A stretch of DNA of 64,000 nucleotides from Rhizobium ruizarguesonis. Lineage in GTDB: Bacteria; Pseudomonadota; Alphaproteobacteria; Rhizobiales; Rhizobiaceae. The stretch covers positions 186,001 through 250,000 of the forward strand of contig NZ_PQIG01000100.1 in assembly GCF_012349115.1 (NCBI RefSeq), in the 5' to 3' direction. Under the pieces are notes generated by a model. That model did no database searches and was not told where the DNA came from. It worked only from the letters and a program-made list of their open reading frames with translations. Made by a program: the position numbers and the translations under genes. Of this stretch, positions 1 through 8,911 are shown piece by piece; positions within the stretch are counted from its first letter, which is position 1; each line of letters starts with the position of its first letter.

Positions 1-1
1 G

Positions 2-742
2 GCGCAGACGACGAGCGCCATTCCGGCACCGGAAAAAGCTGCTCCCGGCGATTTCGTCATTGCCGTCGACGCCGGCCATGGCGGCATCGATACCGGCGCG
101 ATCGGCGTCGATACCAAGACCGAGGAAAAGCAGGTGACGCTTGCCTTCGCCAAGGCTTTGACCGACCGGCTGAACAAGGAACCAGGCATCAAGGCCTTCT
201 TGACGCGCGAGGATGACGAGTTCCTGTCGCTTTCGCAGCGCGTGCTGATCGCCCGCCAGAACCATGCCGGCCTCTTCATTTCGCTGCATGCCGACACGTT
301 GAAGCAGAAGGATATCCGCGGCGCCACCGTCTACACGATCTCCGACAGGGCATCCGACAAGCTCGCCGCCGACCTTGCCGAACGTGAAAACCTCTCCGAC
401 CAGATCGCCGGCAAGGAGACGGTTGCCGAGCCGCCCGAGGTCGCCGACATCCTGCTCGATCTGACGCGGCGCGAGACACAGGCCTTCTCCATCTCACTGG
501 CCGAGAGTGTGCTGAATTCCTTCAAGGATCAGGTCGGCACCATCAACAATCCGCACCGTCATGCCGGCTTCCGCGTGCTGCGGGCCCCTGACGTGCCGTC
601 GATCCTTCTCGAGATCGGGTTCCTCTCGAATGCCGAGGACGAGAAGCTGCTGCTCGACGAGGCCTGGCGCGGCAAGATCGCCGGTCTCTTGACCGACGCA
701 GTGAAGCGATACCGCGCCGCCGTCATGGCGAATGGCGGCTGA
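2..742 (+). CDS. amiC: N-acetylmuramoyl-L-alanine amidase, C-terminal part (5' end outside window)
   Basis: The open frame runs in from the left edge, so only the catalytic domain is seen. It cleaves the amide bond between MurNAc and the stem peptide in the periplasm, typically during daughter-cell separation. Amidase_3 landmarks are visible: DAGHGG (zinc His codon at 77-79), a following TEEK with the likely zinc Glu, SLHAD with the second zinc His, and EIGFLSN near the C-terminus with the catalytic Glu. An in-frame ATG at 134 lies downstream of the first zinc ligand, so it cannot be the true start. The AMIN or signal region expected upstream is not in the window. It sits in front of mrcA, a second peptidoglycan enzyme. 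Confidence 0.93.
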   Translation, partial: AQTTSAIPAPEKAAPGDFVIAVDAGHGGIDTGAIGVDTKTEEKQVTLAFAKALTDRLNKEPGIKAFLTREDDEFLSLSQRVLIARQNHAGLFISLHADTLKQKDIRGATVYTISDRASDKLAADLAERENLSDQIAGKETVAEPPEVADILLDLTRRETQAFSISLAESVLNSFKDQVGTINNPHRHAGFRVLRAPDVPSILLEIGFLSNAEDEKLLLDEAWRGKIAGLLTDAVKRYRAAVMANGG

Positions 743-1116
743 CGGCCGCCGCCCAAAAATCTGTAGCGGTTGCGGCACGGCGGCCGCATAAAAACAAAGA
801 TTCATAAAAACAAAGATTTAAGTGCGCCGCATGAATCAAATTCTGAGCAAGATACCCCAGATTGGCGGTGGGGACGGGCGTTGCTTGGATGTGACAGTTC
901 TAATGAAACGCGGCCGCAGCGGTGAATGCGGCGCAGACAGCCCTATTTTGCTCACATTCGCGCCGTTACTCCGGCTTATGTTTCGCAGCCTGAGGCGCGA
1001 AATCGGCTTGTGGCGGTAGCGCTCATAGAGTAAGCCGCGCAACGTGCAAATTGCCTTGATCTGTGCAATCGTTGCGGCTGCGCCGATTGAAGATCGAAGA
1101 GACCGGTAGCTGAAAT
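743..1116. other. intergenic region between amiC and mrcA
   Basis: No convincing gene is seen. Just after amiC, CGGCCGCCG (743-751) and CGGCGGCCG (778-786) form a 9-bp inverted repeat with a 26-nt loop but no T-run, so termination is uncertain. A 16-bp perfect tandem duplication follows at 787-818. The rest presumably carries the mrcA promoter, but no clear -35/-10 pair stands out. Confidence 0.6.
787..818. repeat. perfect 16-bp tandem duplication
   Basis: CATAAAAACAAAGATT occurs twice back to back (787-802 and 803-818). It is AT-rich in a GC-rich background and directly follows the inverted repeat behind amiC. Confidence 0.9.
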
Positions 1117-3576
1117 ATGGTTAGACTTTTTGGATATTTCTTCGGAATGGCCTGCGTCCTGTTTCTGGTCGCGGCGGCGGGTGTTGCCATCTATCTCGCC
1201 AATGTCGCGAAGGATCTCCCGGACTATGCCGTTCTGAACAGCTATGCGCCGCCGGTGACGACCCGCGTCCATGCCGGCAACGGCGCCCTGATGGCCGAGT
1301 ACGCCAAGGAAAAGCGTCTCTTCCTGCCGATCCAGGCTATTCCCGACCGAGTGAAGGCGGCTTTTCTGTCGGCCGAAGACAAGAATTTCTACAATCATCC
1401 GGGCGTTGATCTCACCGGCCTCGGCCGCGCCATCCTCGTTAACCTGCAGAATTTCGGTTCCGGCCGCCGCCCGGTCGGTGCCTCCACAATTACCCAGCAG
1501 GTGGCCAAGAACTTCCTTTTGAGCTCGGACCAGACGATCGACCGCAAGATCAAGGAAGCGATCCTCTCCTTCCGTATCGAGCAGGCCTACAGTAAGGACA
1601 AGATCCTCGAACTCTACCTGAACGAGATCTTCTTCGGTCTGAATTCCTATGGCATCGCCGGCGCAGCACTCACCTATTTCAACAAATCCGTCACCGAACT
1701 GACCGTCGCCGAAGCCGCCTATCTGGCATCGCTGCCGAAAGGCCCGGCCAATTATCATCCCTTCCGCCATCCGGAAGCAGCGCTCGAGCGTCGCAACTGG
1801 GTGATCGACCGGATGGTCGAGAACGGCTATGTCAGCCAACCTGACGGCGAGGAAGCCAAGAAGCAGCCGCTCGGCGTCACCGCCCGCACCACCGGCCCCT
1901 CGCTCTTTGCTTCGGATTTTTTCGCCGAAGCCGTGCGCCGCCAGCTGATTGACCAGTACGGCGAAAAGGTCCTCTATGAGGGCGGCCTTTCGGTGCGCAC
2001 GTCGCTCGATCCGCAGATGCAGCTCGCTGCCCGCAAGGCGCTGCAGGACGGTCTGGTCACTTACGACGAGCGCCGCGGTTTCCACGGCCCGATCAAGCAG
2101 ATCGATGCGAGCGGTGATTGGGGCAAGGCGCTTGCCGATATTCCCGCACTGTCCGATGTGCCGGAATGGCGGCTTGCCGTGGTACTCGCCGTGTCAGACA
2201 GCACCGTCGACATCGGCCTGCAGCCGGCCAAGGATGGCAGCGGCAAGGTTGCGGCCGATCGCCAGCGCGGCACAATCGACGCCAAGAACATGCAGTGGGC
2301 CTTCCGTTCGGCCGACGGCGCCCGCAAGACCACGAAATCGCCGGTCGGCGCCGTGTCCCCCGGTGACGTTGTCTATGTCGCAAAGCTCGGTGACGACGCG
2401 TCGACCTCCTATCGCCTGCAGCAGCCGCCGAAGGTGCAAGGTGGCCTGGTCGCCATGGATCCGAAGACCGGCCGCGTGCTCGCCATGGTCGGCGGCTTCT
2501 CCTATGCCCAGTCCGAATTCAATCGCGCCACCCAGGCGATGCGCCAGCCGGGCTCCTCGTTCAAGCCTTTCGTCTACGCGGCGGCAATGGACAATGGTTA
2601 TACGCCGGCTTCGGTCATCATGGACGCGCCGATCGAAATCGTCTCGGGCGGCCAAGTCTGGAGGCCGGAAAACTACGGCGGCGAATCCGGCGGCCCGTCG
2701 ACGCTGCGTTCGGGCATCGAGCATTCGCGCAACCTGATGACGGTGCGCCTCGCCAACGATCTCGGCATGAATATCGTCGCAGAATATGCCGAACGCTTCG
2801 GCATCTACGACCACATGATGCCGGTTCTCTCCATGTCGCTCGGCGCCGGCGATACGACGGTGCTGCGCATGGTCTCGGCCTATTCGGTCATTGCCAATGG
2901 CGGCAAGCAGATCAAGCCGACGCTGATCGACCGCATCCAGGACCGCTACGGCAAGACCATCTTCAGGCATGAGGAGCGTCTGTGCGAGGGCTGCAATGCC
3001 GGTGATTGGCAGAACCAGGAAGAGCCGAATATCGTCGACAACCGCGAAACCGTGCTCGACCCGATGACCGCCTACCAGATCACCTCGATGATGCAGGGCG
3101 TTATCCAGCGCGGCACTGCTGCCGGCAAGGTCGATCTCGGCGGCCGCGACGTCGCCGGAAAGACCGGCACGACCAATGACGAGAAGGATGCCTGGTTCGT
3201 CGGCTTCACGCCGGATCTGGTCGCAGGCCTCTATATGGGTTTCGATACGCCGGCCCCGCTCGGCCGCGGCGGCACCGGCGGCGTACTTTCGGCGCCGATC
3301 TTCAACGAATTCATGCAGACCGCCGTCAAGGACATGCCGGAATCGAAGTTCGTCATCCCGCCCGGCATGAATCTGATCTCGATCGACCGTAAGACCGGCA
3401 TGGCGGCCGTCGACGGCGATCCGAACACCATCATCGAGGCTTTCAAGCCGGGGACCGGCCCGGCCGACAGCTTCTCCGTCATCGGCATGGACAGCACCAT
3501 GGCGCCGGAAGAGATACTGAAGACCTCGCCGCAGGCGAACCAGGCCGTACAGACCGGCACGCCCGGCCTGTTCTGA
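1117..3576 (+). CDS. mrcA: penicillin-binding protein 1A, bifunctional transglycosylase/transpeptidase
   Basis: An 819-residue class A PBP that polymerises glycan strands from lipid II and cross-links their peptides at the outer face of the inner membrane. One N-terminal membrane anchor lies at about residues 5-28. The GT51 domain shows AEDKNFYNHPG with catalytic Glu87, GASTITQQVAKN (121-132), RKIKEAI and LELYLNE. The transpeptidase domain shows GSSFKPF with nucleophile Ser480, an SRN triad and KTGTT (682-686). The length is normal for PBP1A. It follows amiC on the same strand after 374 bp and is closed by a strong hairpin, so it is probably transcribed alone. Confidence 0.97.
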   Translation: MVRLFGYFFGMACVLFLVAAAGVAIYLANVAKDLPDYAVLNSYAPPVTTRVHAGNGALMAEYAKEKRLFLPIQAIPDRVKAAFLSAEDKNFYNHPGVDLTGLGRAILVNLQNFGSGRRPVGASTITQQVAKNFLLSSDQTIDRKIKEAILSFRIEQAYSKDKILELYLNEIFFGLNSYGIAGAALTYFNKSVTELTVAEAAYLASLPKGPANYHPFRHPEAALERRNWVIDRMVENGYVSQPDGEEAKKQPLGVTARTTGPSLFASDFFAEAVRRQLIDQYGEKVLYEGGLSVRTSLDPQMQLAARKALQDGLVTYDERRGFHGPIKQIDASGDWGKALADIPALSDVPEWRLAVVLAVSDSTVDIGLQPAKDGSGKVAADRQRGTIDAKNMQWAFRSADGARKTTKSPVGAVSPGDVVYVAKLGDDASTSYRLQQPPKVQGGLVAMDPKTGRVLAMVGGFSYAQSEFNRATQAMRQPGSSFKPFVYAAAMDNGYTPASVIMDAPIEIVSGGQVWRPENYGGESGGPSTLRSGIEHSRNLMTVRLANDLGMNIVAEYAERFGIYDHMMPVLSMSLGAGDTTVLRMVSAYSVIANGGKQIKPTLIDRIQDRYGKTIFRHEERLCEGCNAGDWQNQEEPNIVDNRETVLDPMTAYQITSMMQGVIQRGTAAGKVDLGGRDVAGKTGTTNDEKDAWFVGFTPDLVAGLYMGFDTPAPLGRGGTGGVLSAPIFNEFMQTAVKDMPESKFVIPPGMNLISIDRKTGMAAVDGDPNTIIEAFKPGTGPADSFSVIGMDSTMAPEEILKTSPQANQAVQTGTPGLF

Positions 3577-3594
3577 CCGAGGCCTGAATTTTGC

Positions 3595-3634
3595 ACGCCC
3601 GCCGCGGCCCTTTACATCCGCGGCGGGCGTCTCT
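3595..3634 (+). terminator. terminator-like hairpin after mrcA
   Basis: ACGCCCGCCGCGG (3595-3607) and CCGCGGCGGGCGT (3618-3630) pair perfectly over 13 bp with a 10-nt loop. The tail CTCTATGT is only weakly T-rich, so efficiency is uncertain. Confidence 0.7.
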
Positions 3635-3678
3635 ATGTCACCAGCACCTGAAGAAGACCGAGACAGAGAAGCAGGAAA

Positions 3679-4810
3679 ATGCGAGCGGAAATCGAAAACG
3701 TGGTCGATGAAACCAAGCAGGCTATCACCCTGCTGAGGAGGCATCTTTGACTGGGATCAGGCGATAAGACGGCTGGACTGGTTGAACAACAAGGCAGAGG
3801 ATCCGAACCTCTGGAACGACGCTTCCGAAGCGCAGAAGCTGATGCGCGAACGCCAGCAGCTCGATGACGGCATCAACGGCGTCAAGCAGCTCGAGCAGCA
3901 GCTGAACGACAATATCGAGCTGATCGAGCTTGGCGAGGAAGAGGGCGACCAGAGCGTCGTCAAGGAAGCCGAGGATACGCTGAAGGCCTTGAAGGCCGAG
4001 GCCGGGCGCCGCCAGGTGGAAGCCATGCTCTCCGGCGAAGCCGATGGCAACGACACCTATCTCGAAGTCCATTCCGGCGCCGGCGGCACCGAAAGCCAGG
4101 ACTGGGCGAACATGCTTTTGCGCATGTACACCCGCTGGGCCGAACGCCAGCGCTTCAAGGTCGAGCTTCTCGAAGTCCATGACGGCGAAGAGGCGGGCAT
4201 CAAGTCCGCGACCCTGCTCGTCAAGGGCCACAATGCCTATGGCTGGCTGAAGACGGAATCGGGCGTGCACCGCTTGGTGCGCATCTCGCCCTACGACAGC
4301 AATGCGCGTCGTCATACGTCCTTTTCGTCGATCTGGGTCTACCCGGTTGTCGACGACTCGATCCAGATCGAGATCAACGAAAGCGACTGCCGCATCGACA
4401 CCTACCGTTCCTCGGGTGCCGGCGGCCAGCACGTCAACACCACCGACTCGGCCGTGCGCATTACGCATATTCCGACGGGTATCGTCGTGCAGTGCCAGCA
4501 GGAGCGCTCGCAGCACAAGAACCGCGCCAAGGCCTGGGATATGCTGCGTGCCCGCATGTATGAAGCCGAATTGAAGAAGCGTGAGGACGCCGCCAGCGCC
4601 GAAGCCGCTTCCAAGACCGAGATCGGCTGGGGCCACCAGATCCGCTCCTACGTGCTGCAGCCCTATCAGATGGTCAAAGACCTGCGCACCGGCGTCGCCA
4701 GCAGCGCGCCGGACGACGTTCTCGACGGCGACCTGAACGAGTTCATGGAAGCAGCCCTCGCTCACCGCATCAGCGGCGCCGCCGACGCGGTTGTCGAGGA
4801 TGTCGACTGA
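3679..4810 (+). CDS. prfB: peptide chain release factor 2, expressed by programmed +1 frameshift
   Basis: RF2 recognises UGA/UAA and releases the finished peptide. The gene starts with ATG at 3679, reads 23 codons to CTT (3745-3747), and meets TGA at 3748-3750. Skipping one base continues as GAC TGG GAT CAG through 4810, giving about 376 residues. The catalytic GGQ loop is present (SSGAGGQHVNT). The stop-codon recognition tripeptide reads SPY (RISPYDSNARRHTSF) where E. coli has SPF. A TTG at 3782 begins the second frame without a stop but is not a real start, because the N-terminal helices would be lost. A rho-independent terminator follows. Autoregulation through the frameshift is the established mechanism for this family. 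Confidence 0.97.
3736..3751 (+). promoter_or_regulatory. RF2 programmed frameshift site
   Basis: An internal Shine-Dalgarno AGGAGG (3736-3741), then CAT, then the slippery CTT TGA C (3745-3751). Spacing and sequence match the E. coli prfB site (AGGGGGTATCTTTGAC). Low RF2 leaves the TGA unread and favours the +1 shift, so the factor controls its own level. Confidence 0.96.
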
Positions 4811-4835
4811 TCGGATTGTCGATGGATTGAGACAA

Positions 4836-4866
4836 CAAAAGCCCCGGAGACGGGGCTTTTGTTTTG
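4836..4866 (+). terminator. rho-independent terminator of prfB
   Basis: CAAAAGCCCCG (4836-4846), loop GAGA, CGGGGCTTTTG (4851-4861), then TTTTG. It has a perfect 11-bp stem with a U-rich tail. Confidence 0.93.
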
Positions 4867-4886
4867 AAAGGCCTTGGACAGTCCAT

Positions 4887-4936
4887 TCAAAGTGTTAAGG
4901 GCGTCCTTTGCGCGTCTGAAAAGACGCGCGGCGCTA
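4887..4936. repeat. short hairpin element, possibly a rhizobial intergenic repeat
   Basis: GCGCGTCT (4910-4917), loop GAAA, AGACGCGC (4922-4929) form a perfect 8-bp GC-rich stem-loop. The flanks (TTCAAAGTGTTAAGGGCGTCC before, GGCGCTATAG after) resemble an element I recall seeing between many Rhizobium genes. Only the hairpin is certain, because no second copy is in this window. Confidence 0.5.
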
Positions 4937-5172
4937 TAGATCGTTGAGGCGATCACAGCCCTTGCTCGACGCATAACCAACCGCTTCAGCTCATCGAGAC
5001 GCGCTTAAATGACATCGAGAAGAGGTTTGCCCGCGCTATCGGCGCCTATGGCGATCTTTCCTGTGCGTCTTCTGATTTTCATTGATCCTCCGCCTGGCCC
5101 GTGAGTGCAGGTCTTCTCACTGCGGATTCTCGTGGTGCGATTTGCCCCTGAGGCCGCCCTCGCATTTATATG

Positions 5173-5214
5173 TTCGACACTGACTTGACATTTGTCGAGT
5201 CAGTGTCGAATAAT
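5173..5214 (+). promoter_or_regulatory. promoter with overlapping 38-bp palindromic operator
   Basis: TTCGACACTGACT (5173-5185) and AGTCAGTGTCGAA (5198-5210) are a perfect 13-bp inverted repeat. Inside it GACA (5187-5190) and TGTC (5193-5196) continue the symmetry, so 17 of 19 pairs match across 38 bp. A consensus -35 TTGACA (5185-5190) lies in the centre, and a -10-like AATAAT (5209-5214) lies 18 bp on. A repressor bound here would cover the polymerase site. The obvious candidate is the SorC-type regulator encoded in the same operon (11571-13670). Confidence 0.75.
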
Positions 5215-5246
5215 GTCATCATTGATATCGGGGCTGGAGATCACCG

Positions 5247-6779
5247 ATGTCGATCGGCTCCCGCCAATCGGTTGCCGGTGCATGTGTGGAGGAGAAGAGG
5301 GTGGAGCTTTTGCTGGATGTGGAAGGGCTGAAGAAGTCCTTTGGTGGTGTCGCGGCATTGCGCGACGGCCGCTTTGAACTTCGCGCCGGCTCGGTCCACG
5401 CACTTTGCGGCGGTAACGGCGCAGGCAAGTCGACCTTTCTCAAAATCCTCATGGGCATCCATAATCGCGATGCTGGCTCGATCCGCCGTCGTGGCAAGGA
5501 CGTGGACTTTGCCGGTCCCGCCGACGCGCTCGCCTCCGGCATTGCCATCATCGAGCAGGAGCTGAGTCCGGTTCCGCACATGACGGTGGCGGAAAACATC
5601 TATCTCGGCCGCGAGCCCTCGACACGTTTCGGCGGTATCGATTTCCGGACGATGAACCGCTCCGCCCAAGGGCTTCTCGACGATCTCGAATTCGATATCC
5701 GCGCCACCCAATACATGATGAACCTCTCCGTTGCGCAGATGCAGCTCGTCGAGATCGCCAAGGCGCTAAGCCACGATGCCGAGGTCATCTTCATGGATGA
5801 GCCAACCTCGGCAATCGGTGAGAAAGAGGCTCAGCAGCTCTTCGCGGCCATCCGGCGCCTGAAGGGGCAGGGACGCGGCATCGTCTATGTCTCGCACCGG
5901 CTTTCGGAAATCTTCCAGATCGCCGATTCCTATACCGTGTTTCGCGACGGTGCCTATGTCGGCAGCGGAGACCTCAAGCAGATCAGCCGTCCTGATCTCA
6001 TCCGGATGATCGTTGGCCGGGAGCTGGCCGAGGAATATGTCAAGACCAATACGCCCACATCCGAAACCGGCCTCGAGGTTACGGCGCTGAGTTGCCCGAA
6101 CAAGATCGAGGACATTTCCTTCTCCGCCCGCAAGGGCGAGATCTTCGGCATCTACGGGCTGATGGGCTCGGGGCGAACCGAGATCTTCAATTGCCTTTTT
6201 GGCCTCGAAAAATCCTCCGACGGCAGGATCGTGGTCGACGGTGCCCGCATCTCCGTGTCGAAGCCGGCGGATGCGATGGCAAATGGCCTGGCGCTGGTGA
6301 CGGAGGATCGCAAGCTCACGGGCCTCAATCTCTCCGACTCCGTTCGTGCCAACATCTGCATGGCAAGCTTACCGGAGATGAGCCCTTCCTTTGCCATGAG
6401 CCGCCGTCTCGAGGCCGAGGCCAGCCGTCGGATACAGGCGCAATTTCAGATCAAGGCCGCCCGTGACACCATGCCGGTCTCGGGCCTGTCTGGCGGCAAT
6501 CAGCAGAAAGTGGTGCTCGGAAAATGGTTTCTGCGCAATCCGAAGGTGCTGCTCCTCGATGAGCCGACACGTGGCGTCGATGTCGGCGCCAAGCGCGAAA
6601 TCTACCGCATCATCTGTGATTTTGCCGCGGCCGGCGGAACGGTCGTGATGATCTCATCGGAAATCGACGAAGTTCTGGGCATGTCGGACCGTATCATGGT
6701 GATGCGCGCCGGCAGGAGCGCGGGAATTTACAGCCGGGAGGAAACGGATGCCCAATCACTCGTCCACTTATCGACCTGA
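5247..6779 (+). CDS. sugar/polyol ABC transporter, double ATPase (CUT2, RbsA type)
   Basis: A 510-residue cytoplasmic ATPase with two fused nucleotide-binding domains. Domain 1 has Walker A GGNGAGKST (55-63) and Walker B IFMDEPTS, with a weak signature LSVAQ. Domain 2 has a degenerate P-loop (GLMGSGRT) but an intact signature LSGGNQQK and LLLDEPTRG, the usual asymmetry of RbsA/MglA proteins. The start is uncertain: ATG 5247 has only CTGGAG upstream, whereas GTG 5301 has GGAGGAG at 7-nt spacing and would give 492 residues. It is the first gene of the operon and overlaps the permease gene by 32 bp. The substrate is not readable from sequence; neighbours suggest a short polyol or ketose. Confidence 0.93.
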   Translation: MSIGSRQSVAGACVEEKRVELLLDVEGLKKSFGGVAALRDGRFELRAGSVHALCGGNGAGKSTFLKILMGIHNRDAGSIRRRGKDVDFAGPADALASGIAIIEQELSPVPHMTVAENIYLGREPSTRFGGIDFRTMNRSAQGLLDDLEFDIRATQYMMNLSVAQMQLVEIAKALSHDAEVIFMDEPTSAIGEKEAQQLFAAIRRLKGQGRGIVYVSHRLSEIFQIADSYTVFRDGAYVGSGDLKQISRPDLIRMIVGRELAEEYVKTNTPTSETGLEVTALSCPNKIEDISFSARKGEIFGIYGLMGSGRTEIFNCLFGLEKSSDGRIVVDGARISVSKPADAMANGLALVTEDRKLTGLNLSDSVRANICMASLPEMSPSFAMSRRLEAEASRRIQAQFQIKAARDTMPVSGLSGGNQQKVVLGKWFLRNPKVLLLDEPTRGVDVGAKREIYRIICDFAAAGGTVVMISSEIDEVLGMSDRIMVMRAGRSAGIYSREETDAQSLVHLST

Positions 6780-7827
6780 TCAGGATCAGGTCATCCGTAC
6801 GGCGCCAGAGGAGCGAGCAAGAGTGTCAGAGAGCGACGATAGCAATGCCGGCGGCTGGTTCAGTTCGGATCGGCGGCGGCTGTTGATTCAGGAATACGGT
6901 ATCTTTCTCGCTTTTCTGCTTCTCGTGGTGGTCCTTTCGTTCTCGAACGAGTTCTTCCTGACCGGCGGCAATATTTCCAATGTGCTGCTGCAGACTTCGA
7001 TCAACGGCGTGCTTGCCATCGGCATGACTTTCGTGATCCTGACGCGCGGCATCGATCTTTCGGTCGGTTCCGTCGTGGCGCTTGCCGGTATTGTCAGCGC
7101 CAGCTTCTCGACAACCTCCGCCACGGCGGCGATTGCCGGTGCGCCGTACCCGGTGGCCATCGGACTTGCGGTCGGCATTCTGGTTGGCGTTGCCTGCGGC
7201 GCGATATCGGGGGCGATCGTCTCGCGATTTTCCGTTCCGGCCTTCGTCGCCACTCTTGGCATGCTTTCGGCCGCGCGCGGCTTGACGCTGATCTATGGCG
7301 GTGGTCGCCCGGTTCCCGCGTTGACGCCGGCCTTCCGGTGGATCGGCACTGGCGACGTCTTCGGCATTCCGGCCCCCGTCATCATTCTCGCTCTCGTTTT
7401 CGCGGCTTCGTGGTGGATCCTCAGCCGGACGCGCTTCGGCCGCTACATTTATGCCGTGGGAGGCAATCCGCATGCGGCGAAGACCTCCGGTATCGACATC
7501 GGCCGCATCCGTTTCATTGTCTATGTCATTTCCGGCGGTCTTGCCGGTCTTGCCGGCATGTTGCTCAGCGCTCGTACGGGCTCGGCCTTGCCGCAGGCGG
7601 GCATTGCCTATGAGCTGGACGCGATTGCGGCGGTCGTCATCGGCGGCACAAGTCTGTCGGGCGGTGTCGGCCGGGTGACGGGCACACTGATCGGTGCGCT
7701 CATCATCGGCGTCATGAACAACGGCCTCGATCTGATGGGGATCCAATCCTACTACCAGCAAGTGTTGAAAGGTGCCCTGATCGTCGGCGCCGTGATGCTC
7801 GACCAGAAGCGAACTTACGGGGCCTGA
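6748..7827 (+). CDS. sugar/polyol ABC transporter, permease (CUT2, RbsC type)
   Basis: A 359-residue inner-membrane protein with about eight to ten hydrophobic segments after a polar N-terminus of about 45 residues. Family features include GMTFVILTRGIDLSVGS, the coupling-region YAVGGNPHAAKTSGI and the VIGGTSLSGGVG stretch. ATG 6748 sits inside the end of the ATPase gene with GGGAGG about 7 nt upstream, so translation is probably coupled. CUT2 permeases act as homodimers, which explains why only one is encoded. Confidence 0.93.
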   Translation: MPNHSSTYRPDQDQVIRTAPEERARVSESDDSNAGGWFSSDRRRLLIQEYGIFLAFLLLVVVLSFSNEFFLTGGNISNVLLQTSINGVLAIGMTFVILTRGIDLSVGSVVALAGIVSASFSTTSATAAIAGAPYPVAIGLAVGILVGVACGAISGAIVSRFSVPAFVATLGMLSAARGLTLIYGGGRPVPALTPAFRWIGTGDVFGIPAPVIILALVFAASWWILSRTRFGRYIYAVGGNPHAAKTSGIDIGRIRFIVYVISGGLAGLAGMLLSARTGSALPQAGIAYELDAIAAVVIGGTSLSGGVGRVTGTLIGALIIGVMNNGLDLMGIQSYYQQVLKGALIVGAVMLDQKRTYGA

Positions 7828-7915
7828 GCCCCATCGGAAACCGTGCCGGCCCTTGCCGGCCCGTTGCAGAGGCGAGCCATGCCGGCCGCTAAAACTTAAA
7901 GTGGAGGAGATTGAA

Positions 7916-8902
7916 ATGAGAAAGCTTATGATTGCGCTTGCTTCGGCAACTGCCTTACTGGCCTCGTCGGCCGTGGCCCAGGAAAAGATCAAGATCGGGG
8001 CAGCCCCTTACGGCCTCAATGCGGAGTTCATGCAGATCTGGGCGGCAGCGATGCAGGAGCACCCGGCCGTCAAGAGCGGCGAGGTCGAGCTGACTGTTTT
8101 CGACGGTCGCTATGACGCGCTGGTTCAGCAGGATCAGTTCAAGACGATGGTCACGCAGAAATACAATGCGATCATCTTTGCACCGATCGACGTCGATGCA
8201 GGTGCAGCGGCCGTACAGTCGGCGGCGGATGCCGGCATTCCGGTGATCGGTTCGAACACCCGCGTCAATTCCGACCTGCTGACCTCCTATGTCGGTTCCG
8301 ACGATACCATCTCGGGCTACATGGAAGCCAAGACCGTCCTCGACAAGCTCGGCTGCAAGGGCAATGTCGTCATCCTCGAAGGCCCGGTCGGTCAGTCCGC
8401 ACAGATCTCGCGCCTGGAAGGCAATAAGAAGGCGCTCGCCGAATGCCCTGACGTGAAGGTCCTCGAAGACCAGACGGCGAACTGGTCACGTGCCGAAGCC
8501 CAGACGCTGATGGAGAACTGGCTGACCGCGCATCCGAAACAGATCAACGGCGTGATCGGCCAGAACGACGAGATGGCGCTCGGCGCCATCGAGGCGATCA
8601 AGGCTGCGGGCCTCGACGAGAAGAGCTTTGCGATCGCCGGCATCGACGGCATCACCGACGCTCTTCGCGCCGTCAAGGCCGGCGAGATGACGTCGATCCT
8701 GCAGGACGCACGTGCTCAGGCTCAGGGCGCTCTCGACCTTGCCATCTTCCATGCCAAGAAGGGCAACTACAAGCCGCAGTCCGATATCTGGGCGACCTAC
8801 AAGGACATGCCGTGGAACGACGGCAAGGACAAGAATTACAATGTGCCGTGGACGCCGGTGACAGCCGACAACGTCGACAAGCTGCTCGCAACACGTAAAT
8901 AA
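7916..8902 (+). CDS. sugar/polyol ABC transporter, periplasmic binding protein
   Basis: A 328-residue family-4 periplasmic binding protein. ATG 7916 was chosen because GTGGAGGAG lies just upstream and a clean signal peptide follows, MRKLMIALASATALLASS then AVA-QE as the likely cleavage site. An in-frame start 63 bp earlier lacks both. The mature part has the two-lobe RbsB-like pattern, with FAPIDVDAGAAAVQSA, SYVGSDD and GIDGITDALRAVKAGEM. A stable hairpin after the gene may protect its transcript, which fits the need for more binding protein than membrane components. Confidence 0.93.
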   Translation: MRKLMIALASATALLASSAVAQEKIKIGAAPYGLNAEFMQIWAAAMQEHPAVKSGEVELTVFDGRYDALVQQDQFKTMVTQKYNAIIFAPIDVDAGAAAVQSAADAGIPVIGSNTRVNSDLLTSYVGSDDTISGYMEAKTVLDKLGCKGNVVILEGPVGQSAQISRLEGNKKALAECPDVKVLEDQTANWSRAEAQTLMENWLTAHPKQINGVIGQNDEMALGAIEAIKAAGLDEKSFAIAGIDGITDALRAVKAGEMTSILQDARAQAQGALDLAIFHAKKGNYKPQSDIWATYKDMPWNDGKDKNYNVPWTPVTADNVDKLLATRK

Positions 8903-8911
8903 TCCATTCTG

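Larger units (their letters stand above)
4811..5246. other. intergenic region between prfB and the catabolic operon
   Basis: It holds, in order, the prfB terminator, a hairpin element at about 4887-4936, roughly 230 bp with no recognisable gene, and the palindromic operator/promoter at 5173-5214. No ORF here shows a ribosome-binding site plus coding bias. Confidence 0.6.
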
